The notes below the pieces were generated by a model. That model had not been told where the DNA came from, made no database searches, and saw nothing but the letters and a program-made list of their open reading frames with translations. This document shows positions 41,050-49,561 of a DNA stretch of 64,000 nt, in pieces; the stretch's first letter is position 1; every line of letters starts with the position of its first letter. The translations under genes and the position numbers were made by a program. The stretch is from DTHT01 sp037444625 (GTDB lineage Bacteria; Acidobacteriota; Terriglobia; Bryobacterales; Bryobacteraceae), in assembly GCA_037444625.1 (NCBI GenBank), contig JBBIMA010000008.1, positions 25,104-89,103 of the forward strand. Reading direction: 5' to 3'.

Positions 41050-42327
41050 TTATGAAACGCCGCGCTCCCGCAAGCCGTCCGCGGTAAGGCCGCCGATCTC
41101 CACCTCCACGATGCGGTTGGGCTCGCGCGGGCGGGCCAGCTCGACCTTCAGGTAGTTGTCGCTCAGCGCCACCCCCGGTTGCTCGAGCGTCACCACCGAG
41201 AGCTTGCGGCCGAGCATGCGGCTGCGGAAGGCGAGGTTCTTGCGGGCGGCCGCCTCGCGCAGCAGGCGGTTGCGCTCCTTGCGGACCGGCAGGGGCACTT
41301 GATCCGGGAGGGCGGCCGCGGGCGTGCCCGGCCGCGGCGAGTAGGTGAACACGTGCAGGTAGGTAAAGGGGAGGGCCTCGATGAAGCGGAGGGTCTCCTG
41401 GAACTCACCCTCGGTCTCGCCCGGGAAACCTACCATCACATCGGCGCCGATGGCCGCCTCCGGCAGGCAGGCGCGCGCCTGGAGGATACGCCGGGCGTAG
41501 TGCCGCGCGCGGTACCAGCGCCGCATGCGGCGCAGCACGCCGTCGGAACCGCTCTGCAAAGGGGCGTGAATGTGTCGGGCGATGCGCGGCGAGGCGGCCA
41601 TCACCTCGAGCAGCTCGTCGCTCAAATCCATCGGCTCGAGGGAGCTGAGCCGCAACCGTTCCGCCTCGGTCTGCTCGAGCAGGCGCCGCAGCAAGGCGGC
41701 CAGGCGGGGCCGGCCGGGCAAGTCGCGACCCCAGCGGCCCAGGTTGATGCCGCTCAGGACGATCTCGCGGTAGCGGCGGGCGAGGCGGCGAACCTGCTCG
41801 ACCACCCAGGTCTCGGGCGCGCTGCGGCTGCGCCCGCGCACCGAGGGAATGATGCAGAAGGAGCAGTGGAAACTGCACCCGTCCTGGATCTTGAGATTGG
41901 GCCGCGTGCGGTCGCCTGAGGGGGCCGCCGTCCACAGCGTCTCCGCGCCGGGGTCCCCCACGCAGATCCGTGCCGGGCAGCCCGGCCCGGCGTCTTCCCC
42001 GGCGATCAGACCGGCGATGGCGGCCTTGTGGGAGTTGCCTACCACCCAGACGACTCCGGGCAGCGCCGCCGCCTGCTCAGGAGCCCGCTGGGCGTAGCAG
42101 CCGGTGATCAGGATGCGGGCCGCGGGGTTCCGGCGCCGGATCCGGCGGACCGCCTGGCGGGCGTCCTCGTCCGCGGCCGCGGTCACGGTGCAGGTGTTCA
42201 GGATCACCCAGTCGGCCTCGTCCGCCGCGGCAGGCGCGTAGCCGCGGGCCGCCAGCTCGGCGGCGATGCCGGCGCCTTCCGCCTGCGCGGTGCGGCAGCC
42301 GAAATTCTCCAGGAAGAACGTGCCCAC
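41050..42327 (-). CDS. mtaB: tRNA t6A37 methylthiotransferase MtaB
   Basis: A 425-residue radical-SAM enzyme that converts t6A to ms2t6A at position 37 of tRNAs. The N-terminal UPF0004 cluster cysteines are C11, C46 and C77. The radical-SAM triad CSFHCSFC is at C151, C155 and C158. The start FGCRTAQAEG and the C-terminal LSDNYLKVEL TRAM-like stretch favour MtaB over MiaB or RimO. It is encoded 88 bases upstream of ribH. Confidence in the exact substrate subclass is slightly lower than in the family. Confidence 0.9.
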   Translation of the reverse strand: MGTFFLENFGCRTAQAEGAGIAAELAARGYAPAAADEADWVILNTCTVTAAADEDARQAVRRIRRRNPAARILITGCYAQRAPEQAAALPGVVWVVGNSHKAAIAGLIAGEDAGPGCPARICVGDPGAETLWTAAPSGDRTRPNLKIQDGCSFHCSFCIIPSVRGRSRSAPETWVVEQVRRLARRYREIVLSGINLGRWGRDLPGRPRLAALLRRLLEQTEAERLRLSSLEPMDLSDELLEVMAASPRIARHIHAPLQSGSDGVLRRMRRWYRARHYARRILQARACLPEAAIGADVMVGFPGETEGEFQETLRFIEALPFTYLHVFTYSPRPGTPAAALPDQVPLPVRKERNRLLREAAARKNLAFRSRMLGRKLSVVTLEQPGVALSDNYLKVELARPREPNRIVEVEIGGLTADGLRERGVS

Positions 42328-42367
42328 CTGATCTTGATTATAGAAGGCGGGCCGCCCCGCGGCCGCT

Positions 42368-43630
42368 TCAGGGCCGCTGCCGGTACTTCTCGTACAGGCG
42401 CAGGTGCTTGTTGTCCAGCTCCACTTCCCTGCCCCGGATGAACAACTGCTTGAGTTGGGTGCGGGTCTCCAGCGGATCGCCGTCGGTGAGGATCAGATCG
42501 GCCAGCTTGCCCTTCTCGATCGAGCCCAGCAGGTCGGCCACCCCCCAGATCTCGGCCGGGTACAGGGTGAGCGCCTTGAGGGCTTCCGCGTGGGGCAATC
42601 CGAAAGCGACCGCCATGGCGGCCTGGTAGGGCAGGTTGCGCGCGAAGGAGGTCGAGAAGCTGGCGAAGGCGAACTTCACGCCCGCCTTGTGCAGTTCGGC
42701 CGGCAGGGTATAGGCCTTGTCGTAAGGGTCGTCCTCTTCCAGCGGCAGCTCGAGCGTCGGCCCCAGGATCACGGGGATGTTCTTCTGCTTGAGCAGGTCG
42801 GCCACCTTCCAGGCATCGCGCGCCTCGGCCAGCACCAGGCGCACTTTCTGGCTCTCGGCGAAGGCCACCGCCTCGCGGATGGCGCGCTCGCGGACCGCAT
42901 GGGCGACCAGGGGCAGCTTGCCCTCCAGTACGGGAAGCATAGCCTCCATCTTGGCGTCGGTGGCGAAGTCGGGGCCGCCGGCCAGTTTGGCCTTCTGATA
43001 GCGCCGGGCTTGCTCGAAGAATTCGCGGAGCTGCTGGAGGCGGCTTTCGTAGTCGCGCTTGGCCTCCGAGAACGGCCGGCGGGCCCGCTGGGCGGCGAAG
43101 CGCCCGCCGCGGGTCTCGATCACCGGGAACTGAAGCATCATCGAGACCGGCGAGCGCACCTGCATCTCCTCCCAGGTCCAGCCGTCCAAATGGATCAGCG
43201 CCGCCTGGCCCGAGATGACGCCGCCGGCCGGCGCGGTGACGGCGGCGGTGATGCCGTTGGCGCGGGTCACCGGGATGTGTTCGCTGGCCGGATGCACGGC
43301 GACGATGGCGCGCAACTGGGGGTTGAAGTCGCCGATCTCGACCGCGTCCACCGTCTCGCGGACCGAACTGATTTCGGCCAGGCCGATCTGGGTGCCGGAA
43401 TCAATCAGCCCGGGATAGACGTGCAGGCCTTTGGCCTCGATGATTCGGACGCCCTTGGGGACGGGGACTTTGGCCCCTACCTCGGCGATGCGCCCGTCCT
43501 GGACCAGCAGCATGCCGTTGGGAATCTCCGGGCCGCTCACGGGATGAATGACGGCGCCGCGCAGCAGGAAACCGTCGCCGGCGGCGGCCGCCGTCAGGCT
43601 GCACAGTAAGGAAAGGATCAGTGTTTTCAC
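42368..43630 (-). CDS. Exported amidohydrolase-like protein lacking the HxH metal motif (first degenerate copy)
   Basis: A 420-residue protein with a signal peptide (1-17) and the amidohydrolase fold: LLVQDGRIAEVGA, VYPGLID, and the C-terminal IEKGKLADLILTDGDPLE. At the first metal site, where active members read DxHxH, it has D77-S-G-T-Q81, so both histidines are lost. It may be a non-catalytic subunit or scaffold for the intact paralog encoded just upstream (4-base overlap). The family includes imidazolonepropionase and prolidase-like members. Confidence 0.85.
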   Translation of the reverse strand: MKTLILSLLCSLTAAAAGDGFLLRGAVIHPVSGPEIPNGMLLVQDGRIAEVGAKVPVPKGVRIIEAKGLHVYPGLIDSGTQIGLAEISSVRETVDAVEIGDFNPQLRAIVAVHPASEHIPVTRANGITAAVTAPAGGVISGQAALIHLDGWTWEEMQVRSPVSMMLQFPVIETRGGRFAAQRARRPFSEAKRDYESRLQQLREFFEQARRYQKAKLAGGPDFATDAKMEAMLPVLEGKLPLVAHAVRERAIREAVAFAESQKVRLVLAEARDAWKVADLLKQKNIPVILGPTLELPLEEDDPYDKAYTLPAELHKAGVKFAFASFSTSFARNLPYQAAMAVAFGLPHAEALKALTLYPAEIWGVADLLGSIEKGKLADLILTDGDPLETRTQLKQLFIRGREVELDNKHLRLYEKYRQRP

Positions 43631-44961
43631 GAGGGCCTCCTGCGGCTGGGCGCCTGCTTTTTCTCCCGCTCGCGCGCTCGCTCCAGCAAGGCCTTCTTGC
43701 GGGCTTCCAGCTCGGCTCGCCGGCTCATGTCGCGGTCGCGGTCGAAGTAGAATTCCCCGTCAATCATGACCCGCAGCACCTTGGCGTAGTTGGACAAGGG
43801 GTGCTTGTCGAAGATCACCAGATCGGCGTCCTTACCCGGTTCGATCGAGCCCACGCGCCCGTCCACGCCGAGCTGTTTGGCGGCGTTGATGGTGATCAGG
43901 GCCAGCGCCTCGTCCTCCGAGAGGCCGCCGTACTTGACGGCCTTGGCGGCCTCCTGGTTCAGGTGGCGCATCAACTCGGCCGAATCGGAATTGAGGGAAA
44001 CCAGCACGCCTTTGCGCAGCATGAGGGCGGCGTTGTAAGGGATGGCGTCGTAAGCCTCGACCTTGTAAGCCCACCAGTCGGTGAAGGTGGTGGCGCCGGC
44101 GCCGGCCTGGGCGATCTCGCGCGCCACCTTGTAGCCCTCCAGCACATGGATCAGGGCGGCGATCTTGAAATGGAATTCCTGCGCCAGGCGGAGCACGGCC
44201 AGGATTTCATCCGCCCGGTAGCAATGCACGTGGGCCAGGCGCCGGCCTTCCAGCACCTCGACCAGCGGCTCGAGCTTCAGGTCGCGCCTTGGGGGCAGGG
44301 CGGCCTCGCCGCGCTGCCGCCGGGCCTCGTACCGGCGCCAGGCGTCGCGGTAAGCAGCCGCCTCCAGGAAGGCCTGGCGCATGACGTCCTCTACGCCCAT
44401 CCGGGAGGCCGGATAGCGGGGCGTCCCGCTCACGCCGGGAATCTGCGAAGGCGTGCTGCCGCGCCGCTTGGGGTTTTCGCCCATGGCGAACTTCAGGATG
44501 GGCGGGGCGCCTTCGAAAAGCAGGCCGCGGGCGTCGCGCCCCCAGCGAAGCTTGATCACCGTGCTCTGGCCGCCCACCGCGTTGGCGCTGCCGTGCAGCA
44601 CGGCCACGGTGGTGACGCCGCCGGCCAGGGCCCGGTAGATGGCGATGTCCTCGGGATCCAGCACGTCCTCCATGGAAACCATCGAAGAGACCGAGATGCT
44701 GCCCTCGTTGGTGCTCTCCGAGGCGATGTGCGAGTGGGGATCAATGATGCCGGGCATCACGTACTGCCCGCTGGCGTCAATGACCCGGGCGTCGTCCGGG
44801 ACCAGCACCTTCGGGCCGGCCTCGACGATCTTGCCGTCGCGCACCAGGATCGAACCCTGGAAGCGGCCCTTGGTGACGGTCAGAACGTTGGCGTTGCGAA
44901 TCACGATGGGCGGCGCAGCCAGCGCGGCGGCCGCCGCCAGAGCGAGGCCGAAGCGCATCAT
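43627..44961 (-). CDS. Exported amidohydrolase with intact metal site
   Basis: A 444-residue protein with a signal peptide (1-16). The HxH motif is intact (H76, H78 in GIIDPHSHIA). Further candidate ligands follow in VHCYRADE, IHVLEGYK and the aspartate of LNSDSAEL. The C-terminus has the standard IEPGKDADLVIF strand and a basic tail. It hydrolyses an unknown amide or cyclic substrate outside the cytoplasm. It is the middle gene of three coupled paralogs (ATGA overlaps on both sides), the only one with a complete catalytic site. Confidence 0.88.
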   Translation of the reverse strand: MMRFGLALAAAAALAAPPIVIRNANVLTVTKGRFQGSILVRDGKIVEAGPKVLVPDDARVIDASGQYVMPGIIDPHSHIASESTNEGSISVSSMVSMEDVLDPEDIAIYRALAGGVTTVAVLHGSANAVGGQSTVIKLRWGRDARGLLFEGAPPILKFAMGENPKRRGSTPSQIPGVSGTPRYPASRMGVEDVMRQAFLEAAAYRDAWRRYEARRQRGEAALPPRRDLKLEPLVEVLEGRRLAHVHCYRADEILAVLRLAQEFHFKIAALIHVLEGYKVAREIAQAGAGATTFTDWWAYKVEAYDAIPYNAALMLRKGVLVSLNSDSAELMRHLNQEAAKAVKYGGLSEDEALALITINAAKQLGVDGRVGSIEPGKDADLVIFDKHPLSNYAKVLRVMIDGEFYFDRDRDMSRRAELEARKKALLERAREREKKQAPSRRRPS

Positions 44962-46316
44962 CGGGCCACCTCCCGGGAAGGCTCCGGCCGGCCCGCCTCC
45001 TCCGGCGGGGCTTCGGGCAGCGGCTCGTACTTGACGCCGTCAATGAAGACGTATTTCACGCGGGTCTTCTCCTGAAACAGCTCCCCGTCGGTGACGACGA
45101 GGTTGGCGATCTTGCCTTTCTCGATGCTGCCCAGCCGGTCGGCCAGGCCGTAGATTTCAGCCGGGCTGAGAGTGAAGGCGCGCAGGGCGGCCTCCGGGGT
45201 CAGGCCGGCTTCCAGCGCCCGGCGCACCGCGCGCACGAACTCGCGGGGGCTGGAGATTCCCTCGGTGTAGAAGGCGAACCGTACGCCTTCCCTGGCCAGC
45301 GCGGCCGGGGTCGAGGGAGCCAGCTCGCGGAACTCCAGCACGCGCAGGCTTTCGATCTGCTCGGGATCGGAGTCGCGCTCGCGCTCGGGCCACTTCAGGC
45401 TGACCAGCACGGGCACGCCCGCCTTCTTCAGGGCGGCGGCGGCGCGGTGGGCCTCGTGCGCGCCGTAGAGCACGGCGTTCAGCTTCAGCTCGGCGGCGAA
45501 GCGCAGCATGCGGTCAATCTCGACCGCCCGGGAGGCGGGCAGCAGCACGCGCGGCGCCTCCAGCACGCCTTCGAGCGCCCGATCGTAGGCCGGCCGCCGG
45601 TTGCCTGCCGGGTTACGCGCGTAGAATTCCTTGGCCAGGCGGTAATGCTCCGCGTCCAGGTAGACCTGGCGGATGTAAGCCATCACGCCCATCAGCGAGC
45701 CCGGGAAACTGGCGAAGCCCGCCGTCGTCAGGGTGGCGTACAAGCCGGCGGGCGAACGGATGACCATCTGGCCGGGGCGCTCGCCCGCCAGGGCGATCAC
45801 CGCTCCCTGCCCGGCCAGAATGCCGCGCTGAGGAAAGGTGACGGCGGTGGTGAAGCCGGCGCTGCGGGCCGTTTCCAGCCGGCGATCAGCGGGGCTGATC
45901 AGGTCGGCCGCGCGCACCCAAGTGGTGGTGGAAGGACGGTCCTCGGGCCCCTGCGCCGGCCGGGTCTCGGCGGCCGGCGCCTGAGCAGGCGCGGGCTGAG
46001 CGGGCGCAGCTCGCACCGCACCGCGCCCGGTCGTGGGGGCCGTCGCGGCCGCCTCGGGAATTCCCAGCGAACTCAGCGCGTCTATCAGCCCGGGGTATAC
46101 GGTGAGGCCCCGGCCTTCGATCACCCAAGCCTCAGGCGGGACGGCCACATTGGCCCCCACCTCCTGGATCAGGCCGTCCCGAATCAGCACCGTGCCGGCT
46201 TCGAGCACCGGACCGCTGAGGGTGACCACCCTGGCTCCGCGAATGGCGTACACCGAGGGCGGCGGCGCAGCCGGGGCGCCGGCGGCCAGCAGCAACAAGA
46301 GCGAAATCCTCTTCAT
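44958..46316 (-). CDS. Exported amidohydrolase-like protein lacking the HxH metal motif (second degenerate copy)
   Basis: A 452-residue protein, signal peptide 1-17. It has the fold markers LIRDGLIQEVGA, VYPGLID and IEKGKIANLVVTDG, but the metal site reads D79-A-L-S-S83, with no histidine. An Ala/Pro-rich insertion (about 95-120) follows. It is the first gene of the amidohydrolase triplet, overlapping the catalytic paralog by 4 bases. It shares the IEKGK C-terminal sequence with the other degenerate copy, suggesting these two are closer to each other than to the active member. Confidence 0.85.
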   Translation of the reverse strand: MKRISLLLLLAAGAPAAPPPSVYAIRGARVVTLSGPVLEAGTVLIRDGLIQEVGANVAVPPEAWVIEGRGLTVYPGLIDALSSLGIPEAAATAPTTGRGAVRAAPAQPAPAQAPAAETRPAQGPEDRPSTTTWVRAADLISPADRRLETARSAGFTTAVTFPQRGILAGQGAVIALAGERPGQMVIRSPAGLYATLTTAGFASFPGSLMGVMAYIRQVYLDAEHYRLAKEFYARNPAGNRRPAYDRALEGVLEAPRVLLPASRAVEIDRMLRFAAELKLNAVLYGAHEAHRAAAALKKAGVPVLVSLKWPERERDSDPEQIESLRVLEFRELAPSTPAALAREGVRFAFYTEGISSPREFVRAVRRALEAGLTPEAALRAFTLSPAEIYGLADRLGSIEKGKIANLVVTDGELFQEKTRVKYVFIDGVKYEPLPEAPPEEAGRPEPSREVAR

Positions 46317-46359
46317 AGACCTCCCTTCCGAGGGGACTACCGATAGTAATTCGAAACCC

Positions 46360-46381
46360 GGCCGGCGAGCAACCGCCGGCC
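46360..46381 (-). terminator. Hairpin downstream of acetate kinase
   Basis: An 8-bp perfect stem (GGCCGGCG with its complement) and a 6-base loop, 7 bases past the ackA stop, followed on the minus strand by GGGTTTCG. It lacks a strong U-tract, so termination is likely but not certain. Confidence 0.4.
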
Positions 46382-46388
46382 TTACCGC

Positions 46389-47507
46389 TCAGGGCCCGCC
46401 GCCGGAAGCTCGCCCGGCCAGCAGCCGGTAGGCTCGGCGGGCGACGATCAGCTCTTCGTTGGTGGCCAGGGCCAGCACCGCCACCGGCGAGTCCGGCTCA
46501 GAGAGCAGACGGTCCCCATCCCCTTGCTGGTTACGCGCCGGATCCAGGCGCACCCCCAGGAATTCCAACCCCGCGCAACAGCGGGCGCGCAGGCGGGAGG
46601 AGTTTTCCCCGATGCCTCCGGTGAAGGCCACCGCGTCCAGCCCGCCCATGGCGGCCGCGTAGGCGCCGATGGTCTTGCGCACCTGATAGGCGAAGACCTC
46701 CAGGGCCAGGGCGGCGTCGGTGTTGCCCTGGGCGGCGGCCGCCTCCAGATCCCGCACGTCGCCGCCCGGAATGCCCGAGAGGCCGGCCAGCCCTCCGTGG
46801 CGCGCCAGTTGCTGGCGCACTTCGGGGATCGTCCAGCCGCGCCGCTCCATCAGGTAGAGCACCGCGAACACATCCAGATCCCCGTGTCGGGTAGCGTTCT
46901 CCAAGCCGGACTGGGGCGAGAAGCCCATGGTGGTGTCCACCGAACGCCCGCGGTCAATGGCGCAGATCGAACTGCTGCCCCCCAGATGGCAGCTCACCAG
47001 GCGCAGGCTCTCGCGCGGCCGTCCGAGCATCTCGGCCGCGCGGCAGCTCACGTATTGGTGCGAAGCCCCGTGAAAGCCGTAGCGGCGGATGCCGTACTTT
47101 TCGCGCCATTCCGCCGGCACCCCGTAACGGACGGCGTACTCCGGCATGCCGGCGTGAAACTCGGTCTCGAAGGCCGCCACCAGCGGCACGCCCGGCATGG
47201 CCTCCGAGAAGGCGCGGATGGCGGTGAGATAAATGGCGTTGTGCGCCGGCGCGGCGGGCAGGTACTCCTCCAGGGCGGCGATCAGCTCGGCGTCAATCAG
47301 AAAGGTGCCGCGATAGCGCGGGCCGGCCAGCACAGTCTTGAAGGCCACCGCATCCACCGGGGTCTCTCCGGTCGGGATGCGGGCGATCACCTGGCGGTAG
47401 TCGCTCACCCGCTCGAAGCGGCCGCGGGCCAGCACGCGCTCAGCGGGCATTTCCAGGATCTGGTATTTCAGCGAGGTCGAGCCGAGGTTGGGAACCAGGA
47501 TGTTCAT
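46389..47507 (-). CDS. ackA: Acetate kinase (acetate/propionate kinase family)
   Basis: A 372-residue ASKHA kinase interconverting acetate plus ATP and acetyl phosphate. It has the N-terminal phosphate-binding loop NLGSTS (7-12; usually NAGSSS), FETEFHAGMPEYAVRYGVP, RRYGFHGASHQYV, CHLGGSSSICAI with MGFSPQSGLENATRHGDLD, and FTGGIGENS. It is about 25-30 residues shorter than typical AckA, mostly at loops. The start at the ATGA overlap with the TPR gene replaces a long spurious upstream reading. No phosphotransacetylase gene is adjacent. Confidence 0.9.
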   Translation of the reverse strand: MNILVPNLGSTSLKYQILEMPAERVLARGRFERVSDYRQVIARIPTGETPVDAVAFKTVLAGPRYRGTFLIDAELIAALEEYLPAAPAHNAIYLTAIRAFSEAMPGVPLVAAFETEFHAGMPEYAVRYGVPAEWREKYGIRRYGFHGASHQYVSCRAAEMLGRPRESLRLVSCHLGGSSSICAIDRGRSVDTTMGFSPQSGLENATRHGDLDVFAVLYLMERRGWTIPEVRQQLARHGGLAGLSGIPGGDVRDLEAAAAQGNTDAALALEVFAYQVRKTIGAYAAAMGGLDAVAFTGGIGENSSRLRARCCAGLEFLGVRLDPARNQQGDGDRLLSEPDSPVAVLALATNEELIVARRAYRLLAGRASGGGP

Positions 47508-48649
47508 CGTACGGCGCACTTGGTCTGGAAGGCCCTTAAGTTCTGCCGGGCGGGCGCCTGATAGGGTCCTTTGATGGCGGCCGATTGTTTGGTGAAGTTC
47601 ACGGCGTCCAGGATCCGGTTCGGCTCGCAGTCCTTCTCGCCCAAGCGGAAGTTGGCCAGGCCCAGGTAAAACAGCGCCTCGGCGGACATCGCAGGAGTGT
47701 CGGCGATGCCGGGCAGGGCGGCGCGCAACTCCTTGTCGGCTTCCGCCCAATTGCCCCGAGCGGCCTGCGTCAGGCCGGCCACCCAATGCGCCCGGCCGCT
47801 GATCTGCCGCTTGCGCGTCTCCCAAGCCGCCTCCGTCACCCCTTCCGGTTTGGGCTTGGCGGCCGCCAGCTCCAGAGCCTTGGCGCAGTAAGCCAGCACT
47901 TTCTCGGGATCCTTCTTGTTCAGGCGGTAACTGTCGGCCACCGCCAGCAGCATGTCCTCGTTGGACTGATCCTTTTCGAGGACCTTCTCGGCCAGCGCCA
48001 CCGCCTTGTCGGACTGCCCGGCCTGGAGGTAAGCGATGAAGCGCAGGTTGGCGATCTGGGGCAGATACTGGCTCTCGGGGTTCTGTTTCTCCAGGGCCTC
48101 GATCAAGCCGATGCGCTGGGCGGGGTCGGTGATTTGCAGAGCCAGCGCGTAGAGGGAGTACTCGGTATAGACGTCGAGCTGCTTGGCGAACTCCACCGCC
48201 GTCTTCCACTCCTCGACCTCGTCCTCCTCCTTGGGCTTGGGCGCGGCGGCCGCCTTGCGGGCGGCGGCAGAGACTCGGCCGGCCCACTGGATCAGCACGG
48301 CGGGGTCCTTCTTGGCCTCGGCCGCCTTGAGGGCCAGATGGGCCGTCTCCAGGTCGCCCGGATCGAGCGCCAGCAGCTTGTCGCCGGCCTCCAGAGCCTT
48401 GTCGAATTGATTGAGCTTGGCGCAAACCGGCACCATCTGCGCGTAGACCCAGGCGATGGCTTCGTGCTTGGGATATTGCGAGGCGAACTTCTCCATCAGG
48501 GCCAGCTTCCGGGCTGGGTCCTCCTGCTCGCCGATTTGCTGGAGCAGTTGCCCTTCGGGAGTCTCGGTGTTGATGGTGACGCGATGCCGTTGAGCAGCCG
48601 CGGCGGCCGCCAGCAGCAGGAAGAGGGCGGCGGGAACCAGGCTTCGCAT
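47504..48649 (-). CDS. Exported TPR-repeat protein
   Basis: A 381-residue protein with a signal peptide (1-19) and several tetratricopeptide-like helical repeats (NQFDKALEAGDKLLALDPGDLETA; QAGQSDKAVALAEKVLEKDQSN; AEALFYLGLANFRLGEKD). A Lys/Glu/Ala-rich linker lies at about 115-135. It is probably a periplasmic interaction scaffold. The partner is unknown. The start was chosen for its AGGAGG ribosome site. The last codons overlap ackA. Confidence 0.85.
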   Translation of the reverse strand: MRSLVPAALFLLLAAAAAAQRHRVTINTETPEGQLLQQIGEQEDPARKLALMEKFASQYPKHEAIAWVYAQMVPVCAKLNQFDKALEAGDKLLALDPGDLETAHLALKAAEAKKDPAVLIQWAGRVSAAARKAAAAPKPKEEDEVEEWKTAVEFAKQLDVYTEYSLYALALQITDPAQRIGLIEALEKQNPESQYLPQIANLRFIAYLQAGQSDKAVALAEKVLEKDQSNEDMLLAVADSYRLNKKDPEKVLAYCAKALELAAAKPKPEGVTEAAWETRKRQISGRAHWVAGLTQAARGNWAEADKELRAALPGIADTPAMSAEALFYLGLANFRLGEKDCEPNRILDAVNFTKQSAAIKGPYQAPARQNLRAFQTKCAVR

Positions 48650-48695
48650 GGGGCCTCCTCTGTGTCCGGACGGGATGTTATGATACAACAGAACG

Positions 48696-48717
48696 GCCCG
48701 CCGGGGCACCGGCGGGC
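48696..48717. other. Hairpin in the divergent region between the TPR gene and the small secreted protein gene
   Basis: A perfect 9-bp stem (GCCCGCCGG with its complement) and a 4-base loop, 13 bases before the ATG at 48731. A TATGAT -10-like box lies at 48679-48684 on the plus strand. The stem would sit in the 5' leader and could hinder ribosome access. No good Shine-Dalgarno is visible there. Confidence 0.3.
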
Positions 48718-48730
48718 GCCCAACGGCCTT

Positions 48731-49084
48731 ATGAGACTGTTTCTGACGCTGCATCTGATCGTTGTGCTGGCGGCGGCGCTGGCCGCGGCCGAGAAACCGG
48801 TGGTGGGATCCTGGCAGTGCGTCTCCGACAGCCCGGACGGCGAGCAATATCGCTGGACGGTCACGGTGAAGGAGACCGACGGCAAGCTGAGCGGAGTCAT
48901 CAGCGGCGCGCCCGGCGAGTACGTGATGGTGGAGCCGCGTTACGAAAACGGCACCTTCAGCTTCAAGGTCCAGATCGAAGGGCAGACCTACACGGTCGAG
49001 GCCAAGATCCAGGGCGACAGACTGGAAGGAGTCTGGAAAGGCGTCACCAGCCAGGGCGTCATCAAGGGAACCAAACAAGGTTGA
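48731..49084 (+). CDS. Small exported beta-rich protein, unknown function
   Basis: A 117-residue protein with a signal peptide (1-20, ending AAAE). The rest looks like one small beta barrel of six to eight strands: VVGSWQCVS, YRWTVTVKETDGKLSGVI, TFSFKVQIEGQTYTVEAKIQGDRLEGVWKG. The GxW start and the KLxG/DxLxGxW repeats recall lipocalin-like acidobacterial secreted proteins. It is a distant relative of the convergent gene at 49151-49525. No catalytic residues are recognisable. A much longer in-frame upstream extension is antisense noise. Confidence 0.7.
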   Translation: MRLFLTLHLIVVLAAALAAAEKPVVGSWQCVSDSPDGEQYRWTVTVKETDGKLSGVISGAPGEYVMVEPRYENGTFSFKVQIEGQTYTVEAKIQGDRLEGVWKGVTSQGVIKGTKQG

Positions 49085-49085
49085 A

Positions 49086-49108
49086 GCGCCGGCTGCTCGG
49101 GCCGGCGC
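49086..49108. terminator. Hairpin between two convergent small secreted protein genes
   Basis: An 8-bp perfect stem (GCGCCGGC with its complement) and a 7-base loop, beginning 2 bases after the stop of the plus-strand gene at 49084. No clear U-tract. Likely a terminator or 3'-end stabiliser for the plus-strand gene. Confidence 0.4.
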
Positions 49109-49150
49109 ACACCCCAAGAGCGTGCGCGGCCGAGCCTGCCCCCGGGGCGC

Positions 49151-49525
49151 TTACTGCGCGCGCTTGGCCGTGAACTCGAAGCTTCGTGCGCCGCCCTCCC
49201 GCCGGCTGGTGAACTTGATCTCGTCGCCCGCGACCTTGCCGGTGTAGAGGACCTTGACCTGCCCGCCCTCGCGGCCGGGCATCACCATCACGAAGGAGAT
49301 CTGGTCGCCGGAGACCTTGCCTTCGGAAATTTCGCGCTCGCCGCGGGGAGTGGTCATCGAGCCGGTGAGCTTGTCGCCCTCCACCTTGAAGGTGAAGGTG
49401 ACTTCGCGGGTCGCGCCGCCCGGCCCGGGCATCTCGGCCTTCCACTTGCCGGTGACGTCGGCGGCCGGCAGGGCGATCGCCGCCGCCAGCAGGATCAGCA
49501 GAGGCATCCAGATTCGGGGTTTCAT
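49151..49525 (-). CDS. Small exported beta-rich protein, paralog-like to the neighbouring small protein
   Basis: A 124-residue protein. The ATG at 49525 was chosen for the GGAGAG ribosome site 6 bases upstream (an ATG 21 bases earlier is possible). Signal peptide 1-22 (ending LPAAD), then alternating strands with VTGKWKAEM, REVTFTFKVEGDKLTGSM and KVSGDQISFVMVM. The pattern (GxW, KLTG, repeated DxI/F) is like the small protein at 48731-49084. Function unknown. Confidence 0.72.
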   Translation of the reverse strand: MKPRIWMPLLILLAAAIALPAADVTGKWKAEMPGPGGATREVTFTFKVEGDKLTGSMTTPRGEREISEGKVSGDQISFVMVMPGREGGQVKVLYTGKVAGDEIKFTSRREGGARSFEFTAKRAQ

Positions 49526-49561
49526 AACACTCTCCATGATAGACACAACGGCGGCCGGACG

